Shown: piece by piece, positions 34,701-42,309 of the stretch
Position numbering within the stretch: position 1 is the first letter of the stretch
Layout: each line of letters opens with the position of its first letter
DNA from: Mycolicibacterium mageritense
GTDB taxonomy: Bacteria; Actinomycetota; Actinomycetes; Mycobacteriales; Mycobacteriaceae
Reading direction: 5' to 3'
Assembly (NCBI RefSeq): GCF_010727475.1
Contig: NZ_AP022567.1
Location: forward strand, 1,922,001-1,986,000
Length of the DNA stretch: 64,000 nt
The notes under the pieces: generated by a model
What the model saw: only the letters and a program-made list of their open reading frames with translations
What the model was told of the DNA's origin: nothing
Databases searched by the model: none
Made by a program: the position numbers and the translations under genes

Positions 34701-35235
34701 GGTTTGGGAGGCCGAGCGTAGGCTCGGCGACCGCACCGAGTTCAGCCAGGCCGTCGCCGAAGGCCTGTTCAAGCTCATGGCCTACAAGGACGAGTACGAG
34801 GTGGCGCGCCTGCTGACCGATCCGGCCTTCGCGGCTTCGGTGCAGTCGACCTTCGCAGGTTCGACCGGGATGAGCTACAACCTGCACCCGCCCGCACTGC
34901 GGTCCCTGGGCCGCACCAAGAAGCTGCGTTTCGGACCCCGCAGTCATACCGTGTTGCGCGGGCTCGCCAAGGCGAAGTTCTTGCGCGGCACGGTATTCGA
35001 TCCGTTCGGCCACACCGCGCTGCGCAAGGCCGAGCGTGCGCTCGTCGCGCACTATCGGACCATGGTGCTCACCGCGGCAAGCCGGCTCACCACTGAGCAC
35101 TACGAAACCGCGACGCAGGCCGCCGCGGCGCCGGACCTGGTCCGGGGCTACGAGTCGGTCAAGATCGGCAATATCGCCCGGTACCAGGATCGCTTGCGGG
35201 AGCTGGGTTTCGAACCTCCGGAACTGGATCTCTGA
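31771..35235 (+). CDS. Indolepyruvate ferredoxin oxidoreductase, fused three-domain form
   Basis: A 1154-residue single-chain enzyme converting aryl- or branched 2-oxoacids plus CoA to acyl-CoA and CO2 with a low-potential electron carrier. The N-terminal half carries the thiamine-diphosphate parts (FISGYPGSPLAGLDKLL; PFFCSGCPHNRST; GDGTYFHSGQLAIQA). An iron-sulfur region follows with Cys634, 637, 640 and 646 (CEGCGDCGVKSNC), then Cys667, 673 and 678. The gamma-type domain (NVFLAGIGGTGIVTVNQVLG) begins near 711, and the last ~220 residues resemble DUF6537. It starts at GTG 31771 without a ribosome binding site. Such enzymes are unusual in strict aerobes; a ferredoxin partner is not encoded nearby. 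Confidence 0.94.
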   Translation: MTQLDDRPRVSVNLAARYRVDSGPIVMTGVQAVARQIVEQHERDRRAGHRVATFISGYPGSPLAGLDKLLAGIDSLASEHEVRLVPGMNEELAATSVWGSQLDVPGTTRTHDGVVGMWYGKGPGLDRATDALRHLTVYGVHPDGGVLVLVGDDPAAKSSTVPAASERSLAAMNMPILFPRNAEEIIAFGLYGVALSRASGCPVSMKLNADVADGVWTLDRNFTDLAITVPELDWQGRRWSYRQRAMASPPESVLAEADLYGPRWAMVQAFNAANPLDRIEVNPQQAWLGIVAVGTAYDSVRQALTELGLSDDDLLRHGIRILRVGMPYPVDTDRIRTLAHGTETVLVVEDKTPFVETQVVQALYGGDQRPDVLGKYDGSRPLIPADGELTAARLLTPLYRVLRSRVPVQSPPPPRLELTPLSTPRTPFFCSGCPHNRSTVVPEGSLAAGGIGCHTLVTMSPRAESAVTGLTQMGGEGAQWIGQAPFTDVKHIFQNVGDGTYFHSGQLAIQACVAAGVNITYKLLYNSAVAMTGAQDAQGALSVPELTHKLATEGVRQIVVCSDDPTRHTVDSLAAGTLLWHRDRLDEAQRMLRDVEGVTVLIYDQQCAADARRQRKRGQLPVRRTRVIINEAVCEGCGDCGVKSNCLSVQPVQTEFGRKTRIDQTSCNTDYSCLDGDCPSFVTVELADDATDSARPVPAPPAVPAPVVGAPSTCNVFLAGIGGTGIVTVNQVLGVAGLRAGLYVQGLDQIGLSQKAGPVTSHLRLSREAADSSNRVSPGTADCLLAFDLLTAADTKNLGYAHADRTVAVASTSRTATGAMVCGTDVEYPEDRELLDRLEPMTRQLMSFDALATSEALFGTTAPANFMLVGAAYQLGALPIPADAIEAAIELNGVAVEANLAAFGWGRVAVAAPDRFAEALGPTAGPTARTIPDLPDDLAASITLGEPVRAVAMRRAAELIGYQGRSAATSYLEVVQAVWEAERRLGDRTEFSQAVAEGLFKLMAYKDEYEVARLLTDPAFAASVQSTFAGSTGMSYNLHPPALRSLGRTKKLRFGPRSHTVLRGLAKAKFLRGTVFDPFGHTALRKAERALVAHYRTMVLTAASRLTTEHYETATQAAAAPDLVRGYESVKIGNIARYQDRLRELGFEPPELDL

Positions 35236-35240
35236 CCAAC

Positions 35241-35280
35241 CACCGCGAGCGAGCGCGTCTGTTGGTGCGCTCAACTTTGC
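35241..35280 (+). repeat. Intergenic stem-loop repeat, copy C (diverged)
   Basis: CACCGCGAGC, then GAGCGC (35251-35256) pairing with GCGCTC (35267-35272) around a GTCTGTTGGT loop. It shares the CACCGCGAG start and GTCTGYTG loop with the copies at 47295-47340 and 49293-49339. It begins 6 bp after the stop of the oxidoreductase gene, so it may act as a terminator. Confidence 0.5.
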
Positions 35281-35410
35281 GGTCGGTCGGACGGTCGGTC
35301 CTGGCGTGGTTGGGCACTCCTAGGACGACAATGTCACCACAAAGACGGCCTGAACTTTCACCAATGTCCTGAGGCATCGCACTTGCGAGAGGCCGTTACG
35401 TCGCGTAAGA

Positions 35411-35426
35411 TCGAACATATGTTCGA
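35411..35426. promoter_or_regulatory. LexA binding site (SOS box)
   Basis: TCGAACATATGTTCGA is a perfect 16-bp palindrome and an exact match to the mycobacterial SOS box TCGAACNNNNGTTCGA. A TAAGAT -10 box at 35406-35411 abuts it, so LexA would block this promoter. DUF222/13E12 repeat-family genes are known to carry such boxes in mycobacteria, which fits the gene downstream. Confidence 0.92.
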
Positions 35427-35582
35427 ATAGAAGCTCTCCCCCGGAAGGCACGCGAGAGCTTCGCCCGCGCCACGTTACTGCTGGCTCGATGGTTCTGGGG
35501 ATGCTCGGGACTGTCGGCGCCGTGTGTTTGTCGTACCGCACGCTGATGTGTGCGACTGTTGTTGAAAGCCTGGGTATCTGTG

Positions 35583-36935
35583 ATGGACGCTCGGTATCTG
35601 GACACCGTCATCAATGAGCTGATTGATGAGCTCACCCCGTCGCCTGAACCTGAGGATGGCGCGGATCGCCGGCTGTGTCATCTGTTGGACAGTCCGCGTC
35701 GGGTGGTGGATGACGGGCCGTTGTTGGCGGTGTTGGCGGCCGCGGTGACGTTGGGCAACCTGTGTGACTATGTGATCGCCCAGGCGGTCGCGGCCGCTGA
35801 GCGTGCCGGGATTCCGACGCGTAAGCGGTTGCGGTCGGGGGCGCAGGTGTTGACCGCGCTGGGGGTGGCGCCCGCGGCGGCGTATCGGGCTGTGCGGGTG
35901 GGGCGCGCTGCGCAGGGTCTGCCCGCGTTGACCCGGCAGCAGCGTCTCGGGGCAGTGGGGATCGAGTTCGCTGATGCGGTCGGTAAAGGCGTCGCACACG
36001 TGGGTGCCCGGGTGGCGTTGTCCGATGAGGAACGGGCACAGGTGGTGCGCACGCTGATGATTCAGACCACGCCGGCAGGGGTGGATACGAAGGCCCGCGA
36101 GATCGCGATCGCCCACACCGCAGCCCAAGGCGAGGGGGCAGAGCCGGGGGTGGCGGTCGCGGAAAACACTGACCTCAACGAGATGACCCTGACCCAGAAC
36201 GACGAAGGACGAGTCAACGCCACCCTGGATCTGGATGCACTCACCGGGGAAGAACTGTTCGCCGCACTGGACCCGTTGTGCCGACCGGTCCCACTGCCCG
36301 ACGGGTCACCCGATCCCCGCTCGACGCAGCAGCGTCGCGCCGATGCGTTCGGACAACTGGTCCGTACCTACCTGTCCGGTTCGCGGCGCCCCACCTCCGG
36401 CGGAGTCCTCCCGCACGTCACCCTGATCCGGCCCGCGACCGCCGCAATGACGCCCACGGACGTAGGGGTGTTCGGTGCCGGGCACGTGGTGGACATGCTG
36501 GGGTTCACCGGGCCGATCAGCACCTCCACCGCCGACCTCGCCTCGTGCGACAGCACCACGGGAACCGTGCTGGTTGATCCCGACGGTGCACCGCTGGATG
36601 TGGGGCGCAGTGAGCGGTTATTCCCGCCGCACATTCGCAAAGCGTTGGCGATCCGTGACCAGGGATGTGCCTTCCCCGGCTGCGGCAGACCCGTGTCCTG
36701 GTGCGATGCCCACCACATAAACCCATGGGGCACAGGAGGAGCCACCTGTGTCGACAACGGCGTGCTGTTCTGCCGGTGTCACCACACCATGATCCACCAC
36801 AGCGACTGGCAGGTCTATCTCGGCGCTGATCGCCACCCCTGGTTCATCCCACCGTATGACCGGGCTGGGCCCGAACCGCCACACCTGCGGTCACACGCCC
36901 GACGCACCCTGACCTCGATGCCCACCGCCGCATAA
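35583..36935 (+). CDS. DUF222 / HNH endonuclease (13E12 repeat family)
   Basis: A 450-residue protein with an N-terminal DUF222 helical domain (~1-300) and a C-terminal HNH nuclease motif: CAFPGCGRPVSWCDAHHINPWGTGG, then GVLFCRCHHTMIHHSDWQVYLG, where paired Cys bind zinc and the DAHH/HH histidines are catalytic. The family is multicopy in mycobacterial genomes and DNA-damage-inducible through LexA. The start is uncertain: ATG 35583, GTG 35580 and GTG 35550 are in frame, and none is close to the SOS promoter. Relatives often begin MFE inside the SOS box; here that frame stops after three codons. A bidirectional terminator follows. Confidence 0.9.
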   Translation: MDARYLDTVINELIDELTPSPEPEDGADRRLCHLLDSPRRVVDDGPLLAVLAAAVTLGNLCDYVIAQAVAAAERAGIPTRKRLRSGAQVLTALGVAPAAAYRAVRVGRAAQGLPALTRQQRLGAVGIEFADAVGKGVAHVGARVALSDEERAQVVRTLMIQTTPAGVDTKAREIAIAHTAAQGEGAEPGVAVAENTDLNEMTLTQNDEGRVNATLDLDALTGEELFAALDPLCRPVPLPDGSPDPRSTQQRRADAFGQLVRTYLSGSRRPTSGGVLPHVTLIRPATAAMTPTDVGVFGAGHVVDMLGFTGPISTSTADLASCDSTTGTVLVDPDGAPLDVGRSERLFPPHIRKALAIRDQGCAFPGCGRPVSWCDAHHINPWGTGGATCVDNGVLFCRCHHTMIHHSDWQVYLGADRHPWFIPPYDRAGPEPPHLRSHARRTLTSMPTAA

Positions 36936-36989
36936 CCACCAACCCACTAACGCACCTTGACAACTCCACAGCGAAAAGCCGCCGCACAC

Positions 36990-37029
36990 GTGGCGGGTCC
37001 GGCGGACACCGCGCCGCCGAACCCGCCAC
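36990..37029. terminator. Bidirectional terminator between DUF222 and ROK genes
   Basis: GTGGCGGGT-C-CGGCGG (36990-37005) pairs with CCGCCG-A-ACCCGCCAC (37014-37029) around an 8-nt loop, with one mismatch in 16 pairs. It lies between convergent genes and can end transcription on both strands. Confidence 0.75.
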
Positions 37030-37049
37030 GGTCGAACGGGTGCGGCACA

Positions 37050-38231
37050 CTAGTCGGCCAGCGCAGCATCCACGGCGGCCGGGCCCAGCACGTGGTCGAG
37101 TGCGGTGGTCGCGCAACCGACCATGCTGGAGCGCTCCTGATGGATCGACGGCACGATCTGCAACGTGCGGGTGGCCAGGGCGGTGGCGTTGCCGTACAAG
37201 CTCTCTCGCAGACCCGCGACGAACACGTCATAAGCGCCGACCATGTCGCCGGCGACCACGAGCACCGCCGGGTTGAGCAGGTTGACGGCAGCCGCGAGGA
37301 CTTCGCCGATGTGGCGTCCACTGTCCCGGATCATGCGCCGCGCCTCGGCATCTCCACTGTGCGCGAGCGCGACGACGTCACGCAGGTGGCTCACCGGGCG
37401 GCCGGCTTGCTGCAGATCGCGGACCAGTGCCCAGCCGCCGGCGACCGCTTCCAAGCAACCCGTGTCGCCGCACCGGCACGGCACTCCGGCCGCGGCGGGA
37501 GTCTTGCTGTGACCGAATTCGCCTGCCGCCTGAACGGCGCCGCGCTGCAATTGACCACCCATGACGATCCCGGCGCCCAGACCGGTCGATGCCTTGACCA
37601 CCAGCATGTCGTCGAATTCGCCTAAGCCACCGCGCCTTTCGGCCAGCGCGATGACATTGGCGTCGTTGTCCATGAGCACGGGCGCGTCGGTGAGGCTCCG
37701 GAAGTACGGCGTCAGCGGCACGCCGTCCCAGCCACTCATGTTCGGTGAGTCCAGGCTGGCACCGGCCTGCTGATCGACCGTGCCGGGCAGGCTCAGCCCC
37801 ACGCCGAAGATTCGGGCGCCACGGCGGCCGGCATCGTCGAGCAGAGCGTCGAGCCGCTTGACGAGGTCGGGCATGAGCTCGCCGGGACCGATGCCGGGCT
37901 CTTGGTCGACGTCCGTGGTGGCCAGGATGTCGCCGCCGAGGTTGCACAACGCGAGCTGCGTGCGGCTGCGTCCGATGGCGGCCGCGAACACCACGCCCGC
38001 GTCGACGTTGAACATCAATTGCGCGGCCGGGCGCCCGCCCGTCGACGCGGCCTGCTCGGGCTCGATGACGAGTCCGAGCGCTTCGAGCGCGGCCACCCGA
38101 GCGGTCACAGCGGTCCGCGACAGGCCGGTAATCCGACCGATCTCGGCGCGGGTCACGGCGTGACGATCCCTGATCACCGCAAAGACTTCGCCGGCGGTAG
38201 GAGGTACCGCGGGAAGTGCCATGACCTCCAT
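37050..38231 (-). CDS. ROK-family transcriptional regulator of the Entner-Doudoroff operon
   Basis: A 393-residue ROK repressor. The N-terminal winged helix-turn-helix (~15-60; VFAVIRDRHAVTRAEIGRITGLSRTAVTARVAALEALGLV) is followed by a sugar-kinase-like domain: FGVGLSLPGTVD, MDNDANVIALAERR, GLGAGIVMGGQL, and the zinc-type motif CRCGDTGCLEAVAGG with its preceding GEFGH. ROK repressors sense sugars or sugar phosphates. It is divergent from zwf-edd-eda with a 141-bp promoter between, so it most likely controls that operon in response to a hexose derivative. ATG 38231 or ATG 38222 could be the start. Confidence 0.94.
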   Translation of the reverse strand: MEVMALPAVPPTAGEVFAVIRDRHAVTRAEIGRITGLSRTAVTARVAALEALGLVIEPEQAASTGGRPAAQLMFNVDAGVVFAAAIGRSRTQLALCNLGGDILATTDVDQEPGIGPGELMPDLVKRLDALLDDAGRRGARIFGVGLSLPGTVDQQAGASLDSPNMSGWDGVPLTPYFRSLTDAPVLMDNDANVIALAERRGGLGEFDDMLVVKASTGLGAGIVMGGQLQRGAVQAAGEFGHSKTPAAAGVPCRCGDTGCLEAVAGGWALVRDLQQAGRPVSHLRDVVALAHSGDAEARRMIRDSGRHIGEVLAAAVNLLNPAVLVVAGDMVGAYDVFVAGLRESLYGNATALATRTLQIVPSIHQERSSMVGCATTALDHVLGPAAVDAALAD

Positions 38232-38372
38232 TGAAGCAACACGACCGATTGCAGAGCAAACGTAAGCCTCGCCTCATTAGGTACTCCAAATGCTTAAGTC
38301 GGTTTGCGAAAGCCCTAAGCCGTGGGTACGTTGCTTACTGAACCGATCAAGCTCCATTGAGGAGGATCAGTG
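38232..38372. promoter_or_regulatory. Divergent promoter of the ROK regulator and zwf-edd-eda
   Basis: A 141-bp divergent region, less GC-rich than its surroundings. GCTTA (38292-38296) and TAAGC form short inverted half-sites around a GTCGGTTTGCGAAAG centre, and a second TAAGCC lies at 38264. These are candidate ROK half-sites, but no perfect palindrome stands out. GGAGG at 38361-38365 is the zwf ribosome binding site. Confidence 0.4.
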
Positions 38373-39845
38373 ATGCGAACACCGCGACCCGTTGACCCGT
38401 GCGACTTCGTGATCTTCGGCGGCACCGGCGACCTGGCGGTCCGCAAGCTGCTGCCAGCCCTGTACCTACGTGACCGTGACGGCCAGTTGACCGAGGGCAC
38501 CCGAATCATCGGGGTGGCCAAAGCGGGGCTCGACGAGCCCGGCTATCGCGACAAGATCCAGGCCGAGCTGGCCAGATTCGTCCCCGCCGAGCTGCTCGAC
38601 GCCGAAATCGTCGAGCGCTTTCTGGCCCGGCTGCGATTCGTCAGCATCGACCTGACCGAACCGTCCGACTACGCGGCCGTCGCCGACCTGCTGGCGTCCT
38701 CGACCGTCGAGATCCGGGTCTTCTACCTGGCGTGCGCTCCCGCACTCTTCGGCCCGATCTGCGCCGCGCTCGGTGCGCACAATCTGGCGACCGAAACCTC
38801 GCGGGTCGTGCTGGAAAAGCCGATCGGCCGCGACCTGGCCTCGGCGCGCGAGATCAACGACGCCGTTGGCTCCGTCTTCGACGAGCACCAGATCTTCCGG
38901 ATCGACCACTACCTCGGCAAGGAAAGCGTGCAGAACCTGCTCGTCACGAGGTTCGCCAACACCTTGCTCGAACCGCTGTGGAACTCCAGCCGCATCGACC
39001 ACGTCCAGATCACCGCGGCCGAATCGCTCGGCGTCGGCAGCCGCGGCGACTACTACGACCGCTCCGGTGCGCTGCGGGACATGCTGCAGAACCACCTGCT
39101 GCAGGTGCTGTGCCTGGTGGCGATGGAACCCCCGACGCACGTCAACCGCGAGTCGGTGCGCGACGAGAAGCGCAAGGTTTTGCAGGCCCTGGCCCCACTG
39201 TCGGCCGACGACATCAAGCGCGACACCGTGACGGGCCAGTACGGTCCCGGCCTGGTCAACGGCGAAGTCGTCGGCAGCTATTGCCAGGACTGCGAGAACC
39301 CGGACAGCCGCACCGAGACCTTCGTCGCGGTCAAGGCGGAGGTCAGGAACTGGCGCTGGGCCGGGGTTCCGTTCTATCTGCGCACCGGAAAGCGCATGTC
39401 GCAACGGTTCTCGGAGATCGTCGTCCAGTTCAAACCCGTTCCGTTGCCGATGTTCCCGGGCATCGAGGGGGCCTCCGAACCGAACCGGCTGATCATCTCA
39501 CTGCAACCCGACGAGGAGATCCGCCTCGAGATGACGGCGAAAGAGCCGGGCTCGGGCGGGCGGCTGCGGCCGGTTTCCCTCGCGCTCAACTACACCGAGG
39601 CCTTCCAGGACCGCTCCCCCGACGCCTACGAACGGCTGCTCATGGACGTCGTGCGCGGAGATCCGACGCTGTTCATGCGCCGTGACGAGGTCGAGGCGGC
39701 GTGGGCCTGGGCCGAGCCGATCCTGCACCACTGGCACGACTCCGGCCGCGTGCCGCGTACCTACCCCGCAGGCACCGATGGACCCGTTGATGCGGCCACG
39801 CTCATCGAGCGCGACGGCCGCCGCTGGCACGAAGGAGCGGCATGA
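38373..39845 (+). CDS. zwf: Glucose-6-phosphate 1-dehydrogenase
   Basis: A 490-residue enzyme oxidising glucose 6-phosphate to 6-phosphogluconolactone with NADP (or F420-independent NAD). The dinucleotide motif [19 protein letters not shown] is at ~12-30; the substrate motif RIDHYLGKE, with catalytic His179 and Lys183, is at 176-184. VLEKPIGRD and the C-terminal [19 protein letters not shown] blocks are typical. ATG 38373 is 7 nt from GGAGG (38361-38365); a GTG at 38370 is closer to it than is usual. It overlaps edd by ATGA, placing it as the first step of an Entner-Doudoroff operon. No 6-phosphogluconolactonase gene is in this operon. Confidence 0.97.
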   Translation: MRTPRPVDPCDFVIFGGTGDLAVRKLLPALYLRDRDGQLTEGTRIIGVAKAGLDEPGYRDKIQAELARFVPAELLDAEIVERFLARLRFVSIDLTEPSDYAAVADLLASSTVEIRVFYLACAPALFGPICAALGAHNLATETSRVVLEKPIGRDLASAREINDAVGSVFDEHQIFRIDHYLGKESVQNLLVTRFANTLLEPLWNSSRIDHVQITAAESLGVGSRGDYYDRSGALRDMLQNHLLQVLCLVAMEPPTHVNRESVRDEKRKVLQALAPLSADDIKRDTVTGQYGPGLVNGEVVGSYCQDCENPDSRTETFVAVKAEVRNWRWAGVPFYLRTGKRMSQRFSEIVVQFKPVPLPMFPGIEGASEPNRLIISLQPDEEIRLEMTAKEPGSGGRLRPVSLALNYTEAFQDRSPDAYERLLMDVVRGDPTLFMRRDEVEAAWAWAEPILHHWHDSGRVPRTYPAGTDGPVDAATLIERDGRRWHEGAA

Positions 39846-41671
39846 CCACCCTCAATTCCGTTGTCGCGCAAGTGACGCACCGGATCATCGACCGCAGTGC
39901 CACAACCCGCGGCGCATACCGGGACCGCATGGCCGCTGAGACACAACGCGGCCCGGCCCGCGGCCGGCTCGCCTGCGCCAACCTGGCCCACGGCTTTGCC
40001 GCCGCGGAGGCACCCGACAAGGAAGCCCTGCGCCGAATCGTCAAACCCAACATCGCGATCGTGTCGTCGTATAACGACATGCTCTCGGCGCACAAGCCTT
40101 TCGAGGACTACCCGGCCCAGCTCAAGGCGGCGGCACTGGGCGCCGGCGCCATCGCACAGTTCGCCGGCGGCGTGCCCGCGATGTGCGACGGCATCACGCA
40201 GGGGCGGGCGGGAATGCAGCTGTCGCTGTTCTCGCGCGACGTCATCGCCATGTCGACGGCAATCGCCTTGTCCCACGACATGTTCGACGCTGCCCTGCTG
40301 CTCGGGGTGTGCGACAAGATCGTGCCCGGCATGTTGATCGGGGCCCTGAGCTTCGGGCATCTGCCCGCCATCTTCGTGCCCGCCGGCCCGATGACGTCCG
40401 GCCTGCCCAACGGTGAAAAGGCCAGGGTCCGACAGCTTTACGCCGAGGGCAAGGTGGACCGCGAGGCGCTGCTCGACGCCGAGGCCGCGTCGTACCACGG
40501 CAGGGGGACGTGCACGTTCTACGGCACCGCGAACTCAAACCAGTTGTTGATGGAGGCCATGGGTCTGCATCTGCCCGGCTCCAGCCTGGTCAGTCCCGAC
40601 ACCCCGCTGCGCGACGCGCTGACCGCCGCGGCGGGCAAGCGGGTCGGCGCGCTGACGGCGCTTGGCGACGAGTACACGCCGATCGGTGAAGTGGTCGACG
40701 AGCGTGCCGTCGTCAACGGGGCCGTCGCGCTGCTGGCCACCGGCGGCTCCACCAACCACACCATGCACCTGGTCGCGATTGCCCGCGCCGCAGGAATCAT
40801 CTTGACCTGGAACGACATTGCCGAGCTGTCGGCCGTCGTTCCGCTGCTGGCCCGGATCTACCCCAACGGCAAGGCCGACGTCAACCACTTCCAGGCAGCG
40901 GGTGGCATGGGTTTCCTGATCGGCTCCCTGCTCGATGCCGGTCTGATGCACGACGATGTCCGCACGGTCGCCGGATACGGATTGCGGCTGTACACCAACG
41001 AACCTCGCCTGACCGACGGATCGCTGCACTGGACCCGAGGCGTGCGCGAGAGCCTCGACACATCCGTGCTGCGCGGTGTGAAAGACCCGTTCGCCCCCGA
41101 TGGCGGGCTCAAGACACTGACCGGCAATCTCGGCACGAGCGTCATCAAGACGTCGGCGGTCGACGCCCCGCATCGCACCGTGACCGCACCGGCTCTGGTG
41201 TTCGACAGCCAGGAGGAGTTCCTGGAGGCGTTCGGCTCGGGTGCGCTCGACCGCGATTTCATCGGCGTGGTGCGCTATCAGGGCCCGCAAGGTCTCGGCA
41301 TGCCCGAGTTGCACAAGCTGACGCCCGCGATGGGCGTGCTGCAGGACCGCGGGTACAAGGTCGCGCTGGTGACCGACGGCCGCATGTCCGGTGCGTCGGG
41401 CAAGGTTCCGGCCGCCATTCACCTGACTCCGGAGGCGGCCGCCGGAGGCCCCATCGGCCGACTGCGCGACGGCGACGTGATCACGCTCGACGCCACGACC
41501 GGCACACTTTCGGTGGATGTTGTCGCCGAGGAATTCGACTCCCGCCCGCACACCGGGCAGGCCCCGTCCGCCGACGAATGGATCGGTACCGGCCGGGAAC
41601 TCTTTGCGAGCATGCGTGCCGGCGTCGGTCCCGCCGACGAGGGCGCCACGATCTTCAGGAGCGCTGTATGA
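39842..41671 (+). CDS. edd: Phosphogluconate dehydratase
   Basis: A 609-residue IlvD/Edd-family enzyme that dehydrates 6-phosphogluconate to 2-keto-3-deoxy-6-phosphogluconate using a 4Fe-4S cluster. Edd-type blocks include [89 protein letters not shown], and [27 protein letters not shown] with cluster-type cysteines. The C-terminus holds [24 protein letters not shown]. The ATG overlaps the zwf stop (ATGA, 39842-39845), and its own stop overlaps the eda start. Length fits Edd (about 600) rather than the ~560-residue dihydroxyacid dehydratases. Confidence 0.96.
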   Translation: MTTLNSVVAQVTHRIIDRSATTRGAYRDRMAAETQRGPARGRLACANLAHGFAAAEAPDKEALRRIVKPNIAIVSSYNDMLSAHKPFEDYPAQLKAAALGAGAIAQFAGGVPAMCDGITQGRAGMQLSLFSRDVIAMSTAIALSHDMFDAALLLGVCDKIVPGMLIGALSFGHLPAIFVPAGPMTSGLPNGEKARVRQLYAEGKVDREALLDAEAASYHGRGTCTFYGTANSNQLLMEAMGLHLPGSSLVSPDTPLRDALTAAAGKRVGALTALGDEYTPIGEVVDERAVVNGAVALLATGGSTNHTMHLVAIARAAGIILTWNDIAELSAVVPLLARIYPNGKADVNHFQAAGGMGFLIGSLLDAGLMHDDVRTVAGYGLRLYTNEPRLTDGSLHWTRGVRESLDTSVLRGVKDPFAPDGGLKTLTGNLGTSVIKTSAVDAPHRTVTAPALVFDSQEEFLEAFGSGALDRDFIGVVRYQGPQGLGMPELHKLTPAMGVLQDRGYKVALVTDGRMSGASGKVPAAIHLTPEAAAGGPIGRLRDGDVITLDATTGTLSVDVVAEEFDSRPHTGQAPSADEWIGTGRELFASMRAGVGPADEGATIFRSAV

Positions 41672-42291
41672 ATCTGCTCGACGTAGTTCCCGTCATCCCG
41701 GTGGTCGTGGTGCACAACGCCGCTGACGCGGTGCCGATCGCCAAGGCGCTCGTCGACGGCGGCCTGCCGGTGATCGAGTTGACGCTGCGTACACCCGCCG
41801 CGCTCGAGGCCATCAAACGCATCGCCAACGAGGTACCCGAGATCTTCGTCGGCGCAGGCACAGTCGTCGACACGCATCAACCGCAGCAGGCCGTGGCCAA
41901 CGGAGCACAGTTCCTGGTGTCGCCGGGCAGTACGCCCGCGCTGCGAGGAGCCATGCGCGACAGTGGATTACCGCATCTGCCTGGCGTCTCCACGGTGTCG
42001 GAGGTGCTCAAGCTCCTGGAGTACGGCTACTCCGAGATGAAGTTCTTCCCGGCCGAACCGGCTGGGGGCGCGCCGTTCCTGCGCGCCATCCACTCACCCG
42101 TTCCGGCCGCCCGCTTCTGCCCCACCGGTGGCATCACACCGGCCAACATGGGCGACTACCTCGCGAGCCCCAACGTGGGATGCGTCGGCGGCAGCTGGCT
42201 GACACCGGCCGACGTCGTGGCCCGCCAGGACTGGGCCACCATCACGCACCTGGCGCGTACGGCGCGTGAGCTCGCGAACGTGACCGACTGA
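41668..42291 (+). CDS. eda: 2-keto-3-deoxy-6-phosphogluconate aldolase
   Basis: A 207-residue class I aldolase splitting KDPG into pyruvate and glyceraldehyde 3-phosphate. The Schiff-base Lys125 lies in [14 protein letters not shown] and the active-site Glu37 in [37 protein letters not shown] and [16 protein letters not shown] (phosphate binding) are further hallmarks. The ATG overlaps the edd stop (ATGA, 41668-41671), so zwf, edd and eda are translationally coupled in series. It is convergent with the WS/DGAT gene, 18 bp away. Confidence 0.97.
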   Translation: MNLLDVVPVIPVVVVHNAADAVPIAKALVDGGLPVIELTLRTPAALEAIKRIANEVPEIFVGAGTVVDTHQPQQAVANGAQFLVSPGSTPALRGAMRDSGLPHLPGVSTVSEVLKLLEYGYSEMKFFPAEPAGGAPFLRAIHSPVPAARFCPTGGITPANMGDYLASPNVGCVGGSWLTPADVVARQDWATITHLARTARELANVTD

Positions 42292-42309
42292 GGTATCGCA
42301 ACGCACCGG

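Larger units (their letters stand above)
35236..35582. other. 347-bp intergenic region with repeat hairpin, SOS promoter and leader
   Basis: No protein gene is supported here. From left to right it holds a stem-loop of the recurrent intergenic family (35241-35280), a stretch with no clear feature (35281-35400), a TAAGAT -10 box (35406-35411) merging into a perfect LexA box (35411-35426), a three-codon frame ATG-TTC-GAA-TAG (35419-35430), and a hairpin AAGCTCTC...GAGAGCTT (35431-35461). The rest is leader to the DUF222 gene. Each part is listed separately or under findings. Confidence 0.7.

Noticed and set aside
35583..36935. DUF222/HNH gene as part of a mobile element or phage
   Set aside because: No integrase, transposase, direct repeats or attachment sites are visible around it; the family is a normal chromosomal multicopy family in mycobacteria.
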